A DNA stretch of 64,000 nt from Castanea sativa (lineage: Eukaryota > Streptophyta > Magnoliopsida > Fagales > Fagaceae), in assembly GCF_040712315.1 (NCBI RefSeq), contig NC_134017.1:16894001-16958000 (forward strand). Direction: 5' to 3'. Every line of letters starts with the position of its first letter. Position 1 is the stretch's first letter. Of this stretch, positions 25,801 through 36,479 are shown piece by piece. Both the position numbers and the translations under genes were made by a program. The notes under the pieces were generated by a model that searched no databases, was not told where the DNA came from, and saw only the letters and a program-made list of their open reading frames with translations.

Positions 25801-26547
25801 TCGTTAGGCAATCCCAGTATGGCAGGTGGTGGGGGTATACTCCGAAGTGATGCAGGTTTATGCTTTTTCTAGGCACATTGGAACCACAACAAGTTTCCTA
25901 GCTGAACTTTGGGCTTTGAGGGATGGTCTGATTATGTGTCAAAATCTACAAATCAATGCTCTAGAAATTGAGTTGGATGCTAAAATTATTGCTGATTTGA
26001 TGACTAATCCTGGTAATTCTAACGCTATAAATTCTGCTATGGTGGCTGACTGCAGGCTCTCAATTTTCCAAGTTCCGCAAGTTAAAGTGACGCATTGCTA
26101 CCGGGAAACAAACCACTGTGCTGGTATAATGTATTACAATTCCCCCCCTCCCTGTCTGCGTGACTGTTATCTTTCGGATTTGTATGGTCTGTACCTTGTT
26201 AGGCTATGTCCTAACTCTGATGTTTCTGCTGTTCTTTTTTAGTTGAATGAATTTCCCTTTTTAACCCAAAAAAAAAAAAAATCAAGGCATCGCTGATGAT
26301 AAATATTTTCTTAGAGATTTCAATAAGAAGTCTTCCAAATCACATGAACAACAATAACAACATATAAATTTAACATCATCAATCGCTAAAAAAAAGGGTA
26401 GATAAATGTTTACATTAATGGGGGTGAGGGACAATACCTGAAAAGCAGAGAGCTAAGCTCACGGAGGACCGCTTGTGGAACCTTGTTACTCTTTGATGGG
26501 TGCACGTAAACTACCAAATTGGCATCTGAAACCTTCAATCCTTCCAT
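21223..26547 (-). CDS. RPA43: DNA-directed RNA polymerase I subunit RPA43-like
   Basis: Six exons on the minus strand: 26547-26438, 23694-region exon 23684-23533, 23288-23179, 23070-22985, 21525-21421, 21334-21223; total 675 nt, 224 aa plus stop, every junction GT-AG and in frame. RPA43 pairs with RPA14 in the stalk of RNA polymerase I and contacts the initiation factor for rRNA transcription in the nucleolus. Seen: an N-terminal SHS2/RPB7-N-like half (FDGVVLAYDVQI, ILPGFHPYFGVKLKAKLLLF) followed by an OB-fold half (EGKVVKLTERSIHVIVLGFS, then VIRFLVK and HVSGSLLPANTGSIRWL) and a basic, Lys/Arg-rich tail (KKSKKHRIRE) that may act as a nuclear signal. The start ATG at 26547 opens exon 1 directly with MEGLKVSDANLVVYV. 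Intron 1 (23685-26437) was enlarged by nested LINEs. No defect is seen. Confidence 0.9.
22817..22871 (+). repeat. (GA)n microsatellite
   Basis: About 27 GA units in intron 4 of the RPA43-like gene (TC on the coding strand). Confidence 0.95.
24029..26280 (+). mobile_element. 5'-truncated L1-type LINE in RPA43 intron 1
   Basis: The 11-bp target duplication ATCAAGGCATC lies at 24018-24028 and 26281-26291, and the element ends in a poly-A run just before the right copy. Coding remains, in order: end of RT (DGTRRKMHWVGWNKV, VVEGGLGLQTAKGRNLAYLAK), a zf-RVT-like region at 24233-24870 (IWNLKVLPRIQSSVW, then CPICQLDSESILHLL) and, after the nested insert, an RNase H domain at about 25690-26130 (GWFKLNTDGSSLGNPSMAG). 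Frame breaks show it is inactive. It sits in sense to the window and antisense to RPA43. The interruption at 24951-25634 is a second LINE. Confidence 0.92.
24951..25634 (-). mobile_element. Second LINE 3' end nested in the first
   Basis: A poly-A tail is read on the minus strand (T run from 24951), and the minus-strand frame 25606-25046 encodes a zf-RVT region: VWQPKIPKRVAFFLWSAAHG, then CCLCCKDGESVNHLLLHCPV and the W..W....RN motif WIVWLERNRRSFED. The 7-bp AAAAAAT occurs at both edges (24944-24950 and 25635-25641) and fits a target duplication, although its low complexity weakens that. The insert interrupts the host LINE between zf-RVT and RNase H. Confidence 0.87.
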
Positions 26548-27702
26548 TGCAGGCTCCAATTAGAACCGGTGCTTCATTTAGCAGAAACTAAGAGCGCATT
26601 CAGGATTGCTGTAACAAGTAGAGCTTTTGTCAGTGGACCTTTACTAATGAAAAAGCTATTTTAGCATTTGGTAACTACAGTTCTGAAATGCTTTGAAGCT
26701 GTTAAACCTGTTTGGTAAACAAACTGAGAAAGTCACTGATAAATAAGAAATCACAAAAGAGGACACTATAGAAGTGTTCTGTTTTTAGAAATATATGGCA
26801 TCAAAAATGGTAGTATGGTTTATATATATATAATAGTGTTACTGTTACTGTTCACACTTGAATCCAAATAATTCAATTAATGGCTCGCGCACACACATGG
26901 TCCATGGAGACTACAATGTAGCGCCTAAAACCCTACCATTAATTGAAATCACAAATCACAAACTAATGTTAGAAATCACAAACCCACATTAAAAATCACA
27001 AACCCACGCCACACCTTGGCTGAGATGAGCAGCAACACGCCGGAGAAGAGGAAATCAAACACAAACACACCCAGACACTTCTGATGAAAGCTACGGAACA
27101 AAGAGATCATAGAGCAATAAAAAATAATATCTTGGTGAGTAGGGTATTTTTTGATAAGCCCTTTTTTGTTTTGTAGAGAACACAGTTTAGAGAGAAAACA
27201 TTTTATTTATAACTCTAAAAATCAAATATAAATTATAAATTTAACTGATGATTTTAAATAATGTGAATTTTTAAAAATTTAGGTGGCAATATTAAAGAAG
27301 TCAACAAATAATCCAAATTTATCTTTATCTATTATTATTACAAATAGTATGCCCGTTTGATACATGAATTAATTAAAAATCATATGTAAGTTGATTTTAA
27401 GAATACCCACTAATATAACTGACATCCTAAGTTCCTAACTTTGGTTATGGACACACTACCAAGTTTCATTCAAGCAAAATATTATCGTAAATAATTGAAA
27501 TACTTTAAATAAATAATGAATTTGCTTTTAAATTCCTAAAATTTTTTGGGCGATAGAATGTTAATTGAAACAGCTTTAAGGTTTGATAATTAGAGGTAAT
27601 AGGTCAACTAACGTGGCATAAAGAATAGTATAGGTTTAATTACCGTATTAGTCCATTATATTTTCCACCTTCTATGTCAAAAGTATATAATAGGTCATTG
27701 TT

Positions 27703-27741
<39 letters not shown>

Positions 27742-28192
27742 TCTATTTTAATCTAATTTAAGTGTATATGTGTGAAATGGTGAAACTCTTTATTGAAGAC
27801 TCCACCCCCAATCCTAACATTAATATTAAAATATAAATAATAATGCCACCTGCCATGTCAGTTGCCATGTGGCCATAATTTTAAATTTTAATTTAATTAA
27901 AAACCATTTTTATCGTCATCCTCCGTTCTCTAATTATACGGAGGGAATTCGAAACTTGGATTCTCGCTGTAGAAGGACTTGCTTGCTCCCTGCCATGTCA
28001 ACGTCTCCTAAGGAGACTTTCCAATCTTTTTTTTTTTTTTTTTTTTTTTGGAGAAACCTTTACCGATTAAAATTAAAACAATTTTTGGATTTTGTAAAAC
28101 CTTAATGCTATGGCCGGCCCAAGGAATTGTGGGTATTAATGCCACATTTAAATTTGGACCTTTTATATACTTTTAAATTTAATTAAATAGTG
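26548..28192. other. RPA43 upstream region and intergenic DNA
   Basis: The first few hundred bases (26580-26880) look like a MITE of the TTTGG/ACTGTTCAC style but I could not pair its ends. A (TA)n microsatellite lies at about 27705-27738 and a T run at 28028-28049. No coding frame of recognisable product. Confidence 0.45.
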
Positions 28193-28310
28193 TGGGTTCC
28201 AGTTAACTCAACTGGTAAAGTCTTTGATGGTTGTATAAGAGATCTGAGGTTCAATTCCCGTTTACACAAAAAACTAATTGGTGTCATAGAACATCCTCCA
28301 TCCACACAAT
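28193..28310 (+). mobile_element. tRNA-derived SINE
   Basis: Contains an RNA polymerase III A-box-like AGTTAACTCAACTGG (28201-28215) and a B-box-like GGTTCAATTCC (28248-28258), spaced as in a tRNA gene, followed by CACAAAAAACTAATTGGTGTC. A second relative at 63458-63617 has the same order of blocks. It is not a tRNA gene: there is no cloverleaf stem set or CCA-proximal pairing. Confidence 0.78.
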
Positions 28311-28934
28311 AAAATTTAAAATAACTTAAAATATATTCTTCTAATTTGTTTAATTAGATGCATTTTTTTAACTTTTTTTTATTGAATTTCTTGTTCATTT
28401 GTGAGTTGTTTATTTAAATTTTTTTATAACTGTTTTTGAAAGTTTTCTTTTTCGTTTGTTAGATTTTCAACTAATTTTTTCAATCATATTGTGTTATAGT
28501 CAGAAATTATCAAAAGAACCTTTTTCAGGCTCAATTAATTTTGCTAATTTTTTTTTTCACAACATTCCTAAATTAGTATGGGAAAAAAAATTTAAATTAG
28601 AGATTGTGGTGGGCTCATGTGCAAGTTGCCATGTTAATTTAAAAATATTGTGAAATTATAGTAATATTTTGTTGTATTCATAGCATTACTATTTGTTTTT
28701 TATATTTATCGATTGGCGAATATTTTAGGCTAAATAAATACTCTTATAGTTATAAAAATATCCTCATTGGTTAAAATTTGGGGGCCTTATTTCACTTAGG
28801 AACTTTAATCAACTGTCTAATAAGCCTAGTAGTAGGGCCGACCTTGCTTAAGGCTATATTATATACTATGTCATATTCTAGCATCCGTACAAAAACACAA
28901 AAATATATGTGCATAACTAATTAACCAACAAGTA
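28311..28934. other. Intergenic, no gene recognised
   Basis: AT-rich. Holds a 20-base string (28705-28724) that recurs exactly at 61432-61451. The last five bases before the retrotransposon (28935-28939, ATGCT) are its left target duplication. Confidence 0.5.
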
Positions 28935-28939
28935 ATGCT

Positions 28940-29709
28940 TGTGGGGGGTAAGATTTATAAAATAAATAAATGGGTCGTGGGCTTGATCAATTGGTACCAG
29001 TTTTTTTTTGTCATTGGGCCCCTAAGCCCAAGAGTCAGCCTACACTACAGACATCCGAGGAACCGTCCAAGGATGAATGTCTCCTCGGATGGGCCCGGCG
29101 AACACCCTGGGGTTTGCCAAAAAGATTAAAGGCAGAGTTCTGGAAAAACCATTGGGTAAGAGGGGAATCCAAGTACCCTCTAGAGGCAACGGCGTGATAG
29201 AAATATCTGAGAAAAAGGCTGCTACCTCCACATTAAAGACTCTGCACCTACCTCCCTGGTCGCATTAATGGGGAAATGACCCCTGAACAGTAGAATTGAA
29301 CTTTCCTGCTATTATTTAAAGACTTCAAGAAGGTGGTGGAAAGGGGAGGCACCTAAGAATAAGATTTGTGTGACATGTAGATGTAAGAGGGAAGAAGAAG
29401 AATATTTAAGAAGAGAAGGGAAAAAAGAAAAGGGGGGATCTGTCAGTTAGCTAAAAAAAGAACTAAGAACTGTAATTTTTGGCATAAAAGAGAAGCAATA
29501 TACAAATCGTCCTTAGCTTACGTCCGAGGAGGTTCCCTTGTCATATTTGTTTATCATTTGCAAAGATTGTGGCATTCTAGCCTGCTTATCAAGTCTCCAA
29601 TATCCCTAAACTAGATTTCAAATCCACATTCTACAAATCTTATTGTTTAAGGCTCATTGGGCCTGAGCCCACGTCTATCTTTGGGTCCAGGTGTAATTGT
29701 AAACTTACA
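28940..29709 (+). repeat. 5' LTR of element B (770 bp)
   Basis: Starts TGTGGGGGGTAAG and ends AAACTTACA; followed by ATTGGCGCCGTT. The R region contains GTCCGAGGAGG-type CCGAGG repeats common to this family. Confidence 0.95.
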
Positions 29710-29710
29710 A

Positions 29711-29727
29711 TTGGCGCCGTTTATGGG
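29711..29727 (+). other. Primer-binding site, tRNA-Asp type (element B)
   Basis: TGGCGCCGTT at 29712 is complementary to the last ten bases of plant tRNA-Asp including CCA; the following TATGGG matches less well. Confidence 0.72.
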
Positions 29728-29756
29728 AAATCTAGTGTTGAAGGAACTGGAACACC

Positions 29757-31080
29757 ATGGCAGGCTTAGGCTCACACAATGCAGAATCTCAGGGATCGCA
29801 ACTTGAAGATCTTTTCGAACGTCTTGAACGCCGAAGGGATCGAGAGGGAAGCGTTCACACTGTATATCCTGGCGCGAGTCATACCCTCGGTGGAGGCAGT
29901 GCCACCCATGAAGATGATGCTAAGGCCATGCAGAGGGAGATAAACCACCTCAAGATGAAGCTACGCCGCATCAGACCAAGGCGTGCTTCACCCCCATCTA
30001 ATCCTTCTTCTGGGGAATCCCGGGGAAGTAGTTACAGTTCAAGGTCGTGGTCGCCCTCCAGCAAAACTTCCTCTTGCAAAGAGGGTGACCTACTAGGTCA
30101 CAGGCATAGGAAGCTCCCCTCCAGGGGCTTGGGAACGACGCTATTAGCCGAGCAATACACCAACTCTCCAAATCGCCATTCTCGCGTAAGATTGAGAATG
30201 GGAGGCTCCCCAGGCGGTTCACTCAGCCCACCTTCACCATTTATAATGGCCGGACAGACCCAGTGGAACACGTAAGCCACTTTAATCAGAGAATGGCGGT
30301 GCATTCTCACAATGAGACCTTGATGTGTAAAGTCTTCCCTTCTAGCTTGGGACATATTGCTATGACATGGTTCAATGGCCTAAAATCGGGGTCTGTCGGT
30401 TCGTTTGGAGAACTTACTAGAGCATTCGCATCACGGTTTATTACATGCAGCAGAGTTCCTCGGCCGTTGGATTCACTTTTATCTATGGCTATGAGGGAGG
30501 GTGAGACATTGAAAGCGTACTCCGACAGGTATTGGGAGATGTTCAATGAGATAGACGGAGATTTTGACGAGGTGATGATTAATACTTTTAAAGTGGGCCT
30601 TCCCACTGATCATGTTTTAAGGAAATCCTTGATCAAAAAGCCCGTACTGAGTGTACGTCTCCTCATGGACCGCATTGACGAGTACAAGAGGGTGGAAGAA
30701 GACCAACAGCAGGGTAAGGGTAAGGCGAAGGTTATCCCGCAGGAGAAAAGGGATTTCAGGTCGGATAGATATCACAACAATAAGCCGAGGAGAGATTACT
30801 CCGGGCAGCATGGCTCGGCAATTCCTCAGGCTGTTAATACTGTATTCCGAGAGCCAGTGCACCAGCTGTTGAAGAAATTTCGTAAGGAACCCTACTTCAG
30901 ATGGCCTAGTAAGATGGCGGGGGATCCTGCGAAGCGGAATTAGAATCTCTTTTGCCAGTACCACCAGGATGTGGGTTATACCACCGAGAATTGTCAGACC
31001 CTCTGGAACCACTTGGAGCAGCTCGTTAGTGAGGGGAAGTTGAAGCAGCACCTATACCAACCTAACGGGCAAGACAATCA
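29757..31080 (+). pseudogene. gag of element B
   Basis: Starts MAGLGSHNAESQGSQLEDLF, 48 bases after the 5' LTR. It has an Arg/Ser-rich segment, then a frameshift near 30135 (relative to element A), then the capsid core (VEHVSHFNQRMAVHSHNETL, WFNGLKSGSVGSFGELTRAF, SDRYWEMFNEIDGDF) and a zinc-knuckle-like CQYHQDVGYTTENC. A TAG at 30941-30943 replaces a CAG-type codon before NLFCQYH. Gag forms the virus-like particle that encloses the RNA. Downstream it is fused in frame with the protease. Confidence 0.92.
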
Positions 31081-34000
31081 GTCTGTCTTGAATAATCAAA
31101 AGAGTAATTCATCTCGGCTGTCCTTGGGAACGATAAACGTTATCTTCGCTGCACCTGGCAGGACCGGTTCATGTCCTACCAGAGTGATAGCAGTTTCACA
31201 CTCCTGGGCTGAGGAGTCAGGCGCGAAACCGAAGAGGTTGAAAGTGAATTTGCCCGTTTTGGGATTTTCAGAGGAGGACAAGGCTAGGACCATCCAACCC
31301 CATGATGACGCCTTGGTAGTCACTTTGAGGATAGGGATTTACGACATCAGGAGGGTGATGATTGAACAGGGCAATGGGGCAGATATTATATACCCTGACT
31401 TATTTAAAGGGCTGAAGTTGAAATTGGAGGATCTCACCCCTTACGACTCGTCGTTAATAAGTTTTGAAGGGAAGGCCATTATACCAAAGGGACAGATTCG
31501 GTTGCCCGTACAATCTGGCTCGGAAACGGTTGAGGTGGATTTTATTATGGTCGACGCATATTCCCCATACACAGCCATCCTTGCTAGACCCTGGCTGCAC
31601 GCTTTGGGTGCTGTCTCCTCCACCTTGCATGTTAAGGTAAGATTCCCTTCGGGGGAATATATTGAAGAAATTTTGGGTAGCCAATCAGTGGCCAGGCAAT
31701 GCATAACGGTTGCAGTACTATATCAGGCCAGAACGGAGTTCTCGGCCTCGGTTGTTAAGGACTTATAGCAATTAACGACTCTGGGCGCGCCCGACGCAAT
31801 GACGGCAAAGGAGGCCGCATGTGAAGACTTGGAGAAGTTTCTGATAGCCGATGATCCTGAAAGGTTCTTTCAAGTTGGCGTACGTTTACCATACCAGGAG
31901 AAGATGGAGTTGTTGAAGTTTTTGAAGGACAACATCGATGTCTTTGCCTGGGATCCCTATGAGGCTCCTGGGGTAGACCTAAGCTTCATTTGTCACCATT
32001 TGAACGTCAACCCTGCTATTGTTCCTAGAAGGCAGCCACCTTGGGGTTCCTCCAAAGAGCACTCTGAGGCTGTTAAATATGAAGTGCTCAAGCTCAAGAG
32101 GGCCGGGGCTATAAAGGAAGTTTTCTACCCAAAGTGGTTGGCGCATACGGTCGTGGTGAAAAAGAAGAACGGAAAGTGGAGAGTATGTGTGGACTTTACA
32201 GATTTAAACAAAGTCTGCCCAAAAGACTCGTTCCCTATGCCACGCATCGATCAGCTTGTGGATGCCACGGTCGGACATCCTCGGATGAGCTTTTTGGATG
32301 CCTTTCAGGGTTATCATTAAATTCTATTGGCGGCGGAGGATCAAGAGAAGACTTTTTTTATTACTCCAACAGGGAAATATCACTACAAGGTTATGCCATT
32401 CGGATTGAAGAATGCTAGGGCTACTTACCAAAAGATGATGACCAGAATGTTTGAGTTGCAACTTGGAAAGACCATTGAGGTATACGTGGACGATATGGTA
32501 GTGAAAAGTAAGACAATACCTTCACATGTGAAAGATTTGGACGACACCTTTCAAGTACTTAGAAAGTACTAGCTGCGCCTTAACGCCTCAAAGTGTTCTT
32601 TTGGTGTGGGTTTTGAAAAGTTCCTAGGTTATATGGTTACTCATAGAGGGATAGAAGTGAACCCGGCACAAGTCAGAGCCATTCAAGGCTTACAGCCACC
32701 TCAAAATCCAAAAGAAGTTCAGAAGTTGACGAAAATGATCGTTGCTCTCAGCAAATTTATCTCTCAGTCAGCTGACAGGTGCAGGCCTTTCTTCCAACTG
32801 TTGAATAAATGGAAAGGGTTCCAATGGTTCGAGGACTGCGTTGTAGCCTTCCAACAACTTAAGGAATATCTTTCCCGGCCACCCATTATGTCTCGGCCTG
32901 AGATAGATGAAATCCTATTTGCGTATCTGGCAGTGGCCGTCCATGCGGTTAGCCTGGTCCTCATAAGGGACGACGGTGGGGTGCAAAGACCGGTTTACTA
33001 CGTCAGTAAATCCTTGAATGAAGCCGATGTGCGTTACCTACTTTTGGAGAAGGCACTTCTAGCTGTAGTTCATGCCACGCGGAAGCTTCCTCACTATTTC
33101 CAGTCCCACACCGTTGTAGTTTTGACCCAACTGCCTTTCAAGTCAGTGTTACACAGTGCTGACTACTCTAGAAGGGTGGCTAAATGAAGAACTATTTTGG
33201 GAGCCTTTGATATCAAATACATGCTACGCACCTCGGTGAAGGGCCAGGTTCTCGCAGATTTGGTGGCAGAGTTTGCTGAACCATTGTTGGAAGAAACTGT
33301 GAAGGAATCACACATGGATGAAAAATCAGTTGGCATGATTATGAACAAAGGACCTCCGATTTGGAAAGTGTCCATTGATGGCGCAGCTAACCAGAGAGGG
33401 TCTGGTGTCGGACTTATTTTGATATCCCCTAAAGGAATTGTCTTTGAAAAATCTTTGAGGTTAGCGTTCTCGGAGACTAATAACGAGGCCGAGTACGAAG
33501 TAGTCTTGGTCGGCATGAACATGGTGTGTAGCATGGGCAAAAAGGAAGTTCATATGCTCTCGGATTCTCAGTTTGTGGTCGGCCAAGTGACAAGGACCAT
33601 AGAGGCTAGGGATCCAGGAATTCAAGAATACTTGATCCTAGTCAAATGCTTACAATCTAGATTCGATTCCTTTATCCTTTCTCACGTTTCTAGAAGTGGG
33701 AATACACATGCAGACTTGTTGGCTACCTTGGCGACATCCTCAGCTCTGTGTTTACCTAGGATTATCCTAGTCGAGGATTTGCTAGAGCTGACTCTCACCA
33801 CTGTTATTGCAGCCTGTGTCCATCTGATAAGGCCTTGACCTAGTTGGATTGACCCTATAGTATCTTTTTTGAAAAATGACATCCTCTAGAGGACAAGTTT
33901 GAAGCAGATAAGATCCGTCGAAAGGCCCCTCGTTTCTGGCTATCCGAGGATCGGAAACTGTATAAACGCTCCTTCTCCGGACCATACTTGTTATGCGTGC

Positions 34001-35082
34001 ACCCCGAGCTAACGGAGGTGCTTTTGGAAGAATTGCATGAGGGAATTTGTGGAAGCCATACCGGGGGAAAGTCCTTAGCCCATAGGGCTCTGACTCAGGG
34101 ATATTGGTGGCTCAATATGTAGAGGAAAGCTCAGGGTTATGCAAGAAAGTGTGACCAGTGCCAAAGGTTCGTTCCCAACATTCATTAGCTTGGGGGAACC
34201 CTTAATCCTCTGTCCATTCCTTGGCCTTTTGCTCAATGGGGATTGGACATAGTAGGGCCTTTTCTAAGGGCTGTAGGAAACAAAAGGTAGCTACTTGTGG
34301 GAATCGACTATTTCACCAAATGGGTCGAGACTGAACCCTTAGCAAATATTAGGGACATCGATTCCAAGAAGTTTATTTGGAAGAACATCATTACTAGATT
34401 TTGGGTACCACACACAATCATTTCGGACAATGGTGTTCAATTTGATAGTAGAGCTTTTAGGAAGTATTGTAGCGACATGGGCATCATAAACAGATACTCC
34501 ACACCGGCTTATCCTCAGGGAAATGGGCAAGCCGAGGCCGTCAACAAGGTCACAGTCAGTGGACTCAAGAAGAGGTTGGATGATGCGAAGGGCAGATGGG
34601 TAGAGGAGCTACCACATGTCTTATAGATGTATCAAACTGCGCTGCGCAAGTCCACTAAAGAGACACCGTTCTTTATGACTTACGGAGCCGAGACCGTGAT
34701 ACCCTTAGAATCCGGTTTCCCCACTCTAAGGACGAGTTCTTTTAGTCCGGAAAGTAATGGTGGCCTCCTGGAGAAAGGCTTGGATTTAGTTGAGGAACGG
34801 CGAGAGGCCACCATGGTCCAAATGACTTATTATCAGCGGAGGCTTAAACGAGGGTATGACGCCCACGTAAAGCTAAAGCCGCTAGTGCCTGGAGATCTGG
34901 TGTTGAAGAAGGTTGTGGGTACTGCCAAAAACCTAGCATGGGGAAAGCTCAGACCCAATTGGGAAGGACCCTATCGGATCATCTCTGTAGCGGGCATAGG
35001 ATCATATCAACTAGCTGATCTAGACGTAAAAATTGTACAACGCCCCTGGAATGTAAACAATCTTCGAAGGTATTATTATTAA
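31081..35082 (+). pseudogene. Protease-RT-RNase H-aRNase H-integrase of element B
   Basis: Protease (31290-31560) has VMIEQGNGADIIY, with Glu where element A keeps catalytic Asp. A UAG at 31766 with CAA TTA then separates it in frame from RT. RT: KWRVCVDFTDLNKVCP and the YVDDMVVKS box (about 32486). RNase H: to about 33190. Second RNase H (33350-33750): WKVSIDGAANQRGSGVG ... ETNNEAEYEVVLVGM ... SDSQFVVGQV. Integrase: zinc-binding part with HTGGKSLAHRALTQGYWW and CDQCQRF, then core GIDYFTKWVETEPL ... IISDNGVQFDS ... NGQAEAVNK (DDE residues). C-terminus ends LRPNWEGPYRII ... NNLRRYYY. Stops at 32318, 32570, 33185, 34120, 34184, 34288 and 34624 and a frameshift near 33.85-33.9 kb make it dead. 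Confidence 0.95.
31766..31774 (+). promoter_or_regulatory. UAG-CAA-UUA leaky-stop motif, gag-pro/pol junction (element B)
   Basis: GAC TTA TAG CAA TTA ACG; the frame after the stop runs straight into RT in the same register. UAG plus CARYYA is the established TMV-type readthrough context in plants. It is preserved at the same codon in element A although surrounding codons differ. Use for pol expression is inferred. Confidence 0.65.
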
Positions 35083-35140
35083 TGACAGGCACTTTTATCA
35101 TTTATGGTTCAATTTATGAATATGTATTTGGGTTTATCGC

Positions 35141-36050
35141 TTACTATTATTAAGTATCAAATAGAAACTTGATCATGGATGGTCCTCGGACTACATACCT
35201 TGTAGAAATTGATATCTTATCATTTGTTAAACAGAACCTTAGTTATGCCGGGTCCACAGACCTTCTACTTTGAGAAAATTAACATCTTAAGTTACTATTA
35301 TTAAATATCAAACAGAAACTTGGTCATGGATGGTCCTCGGACCACATACATTGTGGAAATTGATATCTTATCATTTGTTAAATAGAACCTTAGTTATGCC
35401 GGGTCCACAGACCTTTTACTTTGGGAAAATTAACATTTTAAGTTACTATTATTAAGTATCAAACAGAAACTTGGTCATGGATGGTCCTCGGACCACATAC
35501 CTTGTGGAAATTGATATTTTATCATTTATTAAACGGAACCTTAGTTATGCCCGGTCCACAGACCTTCTACTTTGGGGAAACTAACATCTTAAGTTACTAT
35601 TATTAAGTATCAAACAGAAACTCGGTCGTAGATGGCCCTCGGACCACATACTTTGTAGAAATTGATATCTTATCATTTGTTAATCAGAACCTTAGTTATG
35701 CCGGGTCCACAGACCTTCTACTTTGGGGAAATTAACATCTTAAGTTACTATTATTAAGTATCAAACAGAAACTTGGTCAGGGATGGTCCTCGGACCACAT
35801 ACCTTGTATAAATTGATATCTTATTATTTGTTAAACAGAACCTTGGTTATGCCGGGTCCACAGACCTTCTACTTTGGGGAAATTAACATCTTGAGTTACA
35901 AATTCTTAAGCATCAAGCAAAAAGTTGGTAATGTAGGGTCCTCGGACCTCGTACCTCAGCGAAATTAACGTTTCAAGTTACAAATTCTAAGTATCACATT
36001 GATATGCGCGGTTCTCGGCCTATATGCCTTGTGCAAATTGATGTCGTACT
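35141..36050 (+). repeat. Tandem array, 151-bp unit, about six copies
   Basis: The phrase TTACTATTATTAAGTATCAAA starts at 35141, 35292, 35443, 35594 and 35745, exactly 151 bases apart, with a degenerate copy from 35896. Each unit contains GATGGTCCTCGGACCACATA and GCCGGGTCCACAGACC. It lies between integrase and the antisense region of element B. Such arrays in the 3' non-coding part are known for Tat/Ogre elements and can seed satellite DNA. Confidence 0.95.
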
Positions 36051-36479
36051 TACCATCAAAACGAAGTTTGTTTATGTCAGGTTCTTGAACACTTTACTTT
36101 AGAAATGCTAGCAAAAATCCATGTTGTGTTAATGTTGAGATTTTGATGAAGTACTCTTGATCACTTCATGCCTCAAATTGAATTCTAAGTTAGCTTGTTA
36201 AGCATTATCATTGCGTCGCACATGTTATGCTCTTAAGTTGTAATTTGTAAAGCACAAGTTAAGCATGTGTACTATTGTTTAAAGTTATGATAGTTCAACT
36301 ATTGGAAGTGGAGTTAGTTGTTCCATTCATTCTTTCTTTGTGTGCTAATGAGAGCTCTTATGGTAAAAACAAAAATAAAATAAATACAATTCAAATAAAG
36401 ATCAAACAAGACAGATTTTCATTAATTGTTTTTTATATACATTACAAAGAAAATCTTAACTACAAAAAAAAAAGAAGTC
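36051..36479 (+). other. Element B internal non-coding stretch
   Basis: AT-rich DNA between the tandem array and the antisense gene region. I see no coding frame here. Confidence 0.5.

Noticed and set aside
28193..28270. tRNA gene
   Set aside because: A- and B-box-like blocks are present but no cloverleaf can be drawn, and a related copy exists at 63458; SINE is the better reading.
31766..31768. The shared UAG as an Ogre-like intron boundary
   Set aside because: No plausible GT-AG pair around the stop that would restore a continuous protease-RT frame; the frame is already continuous apart from the stop.
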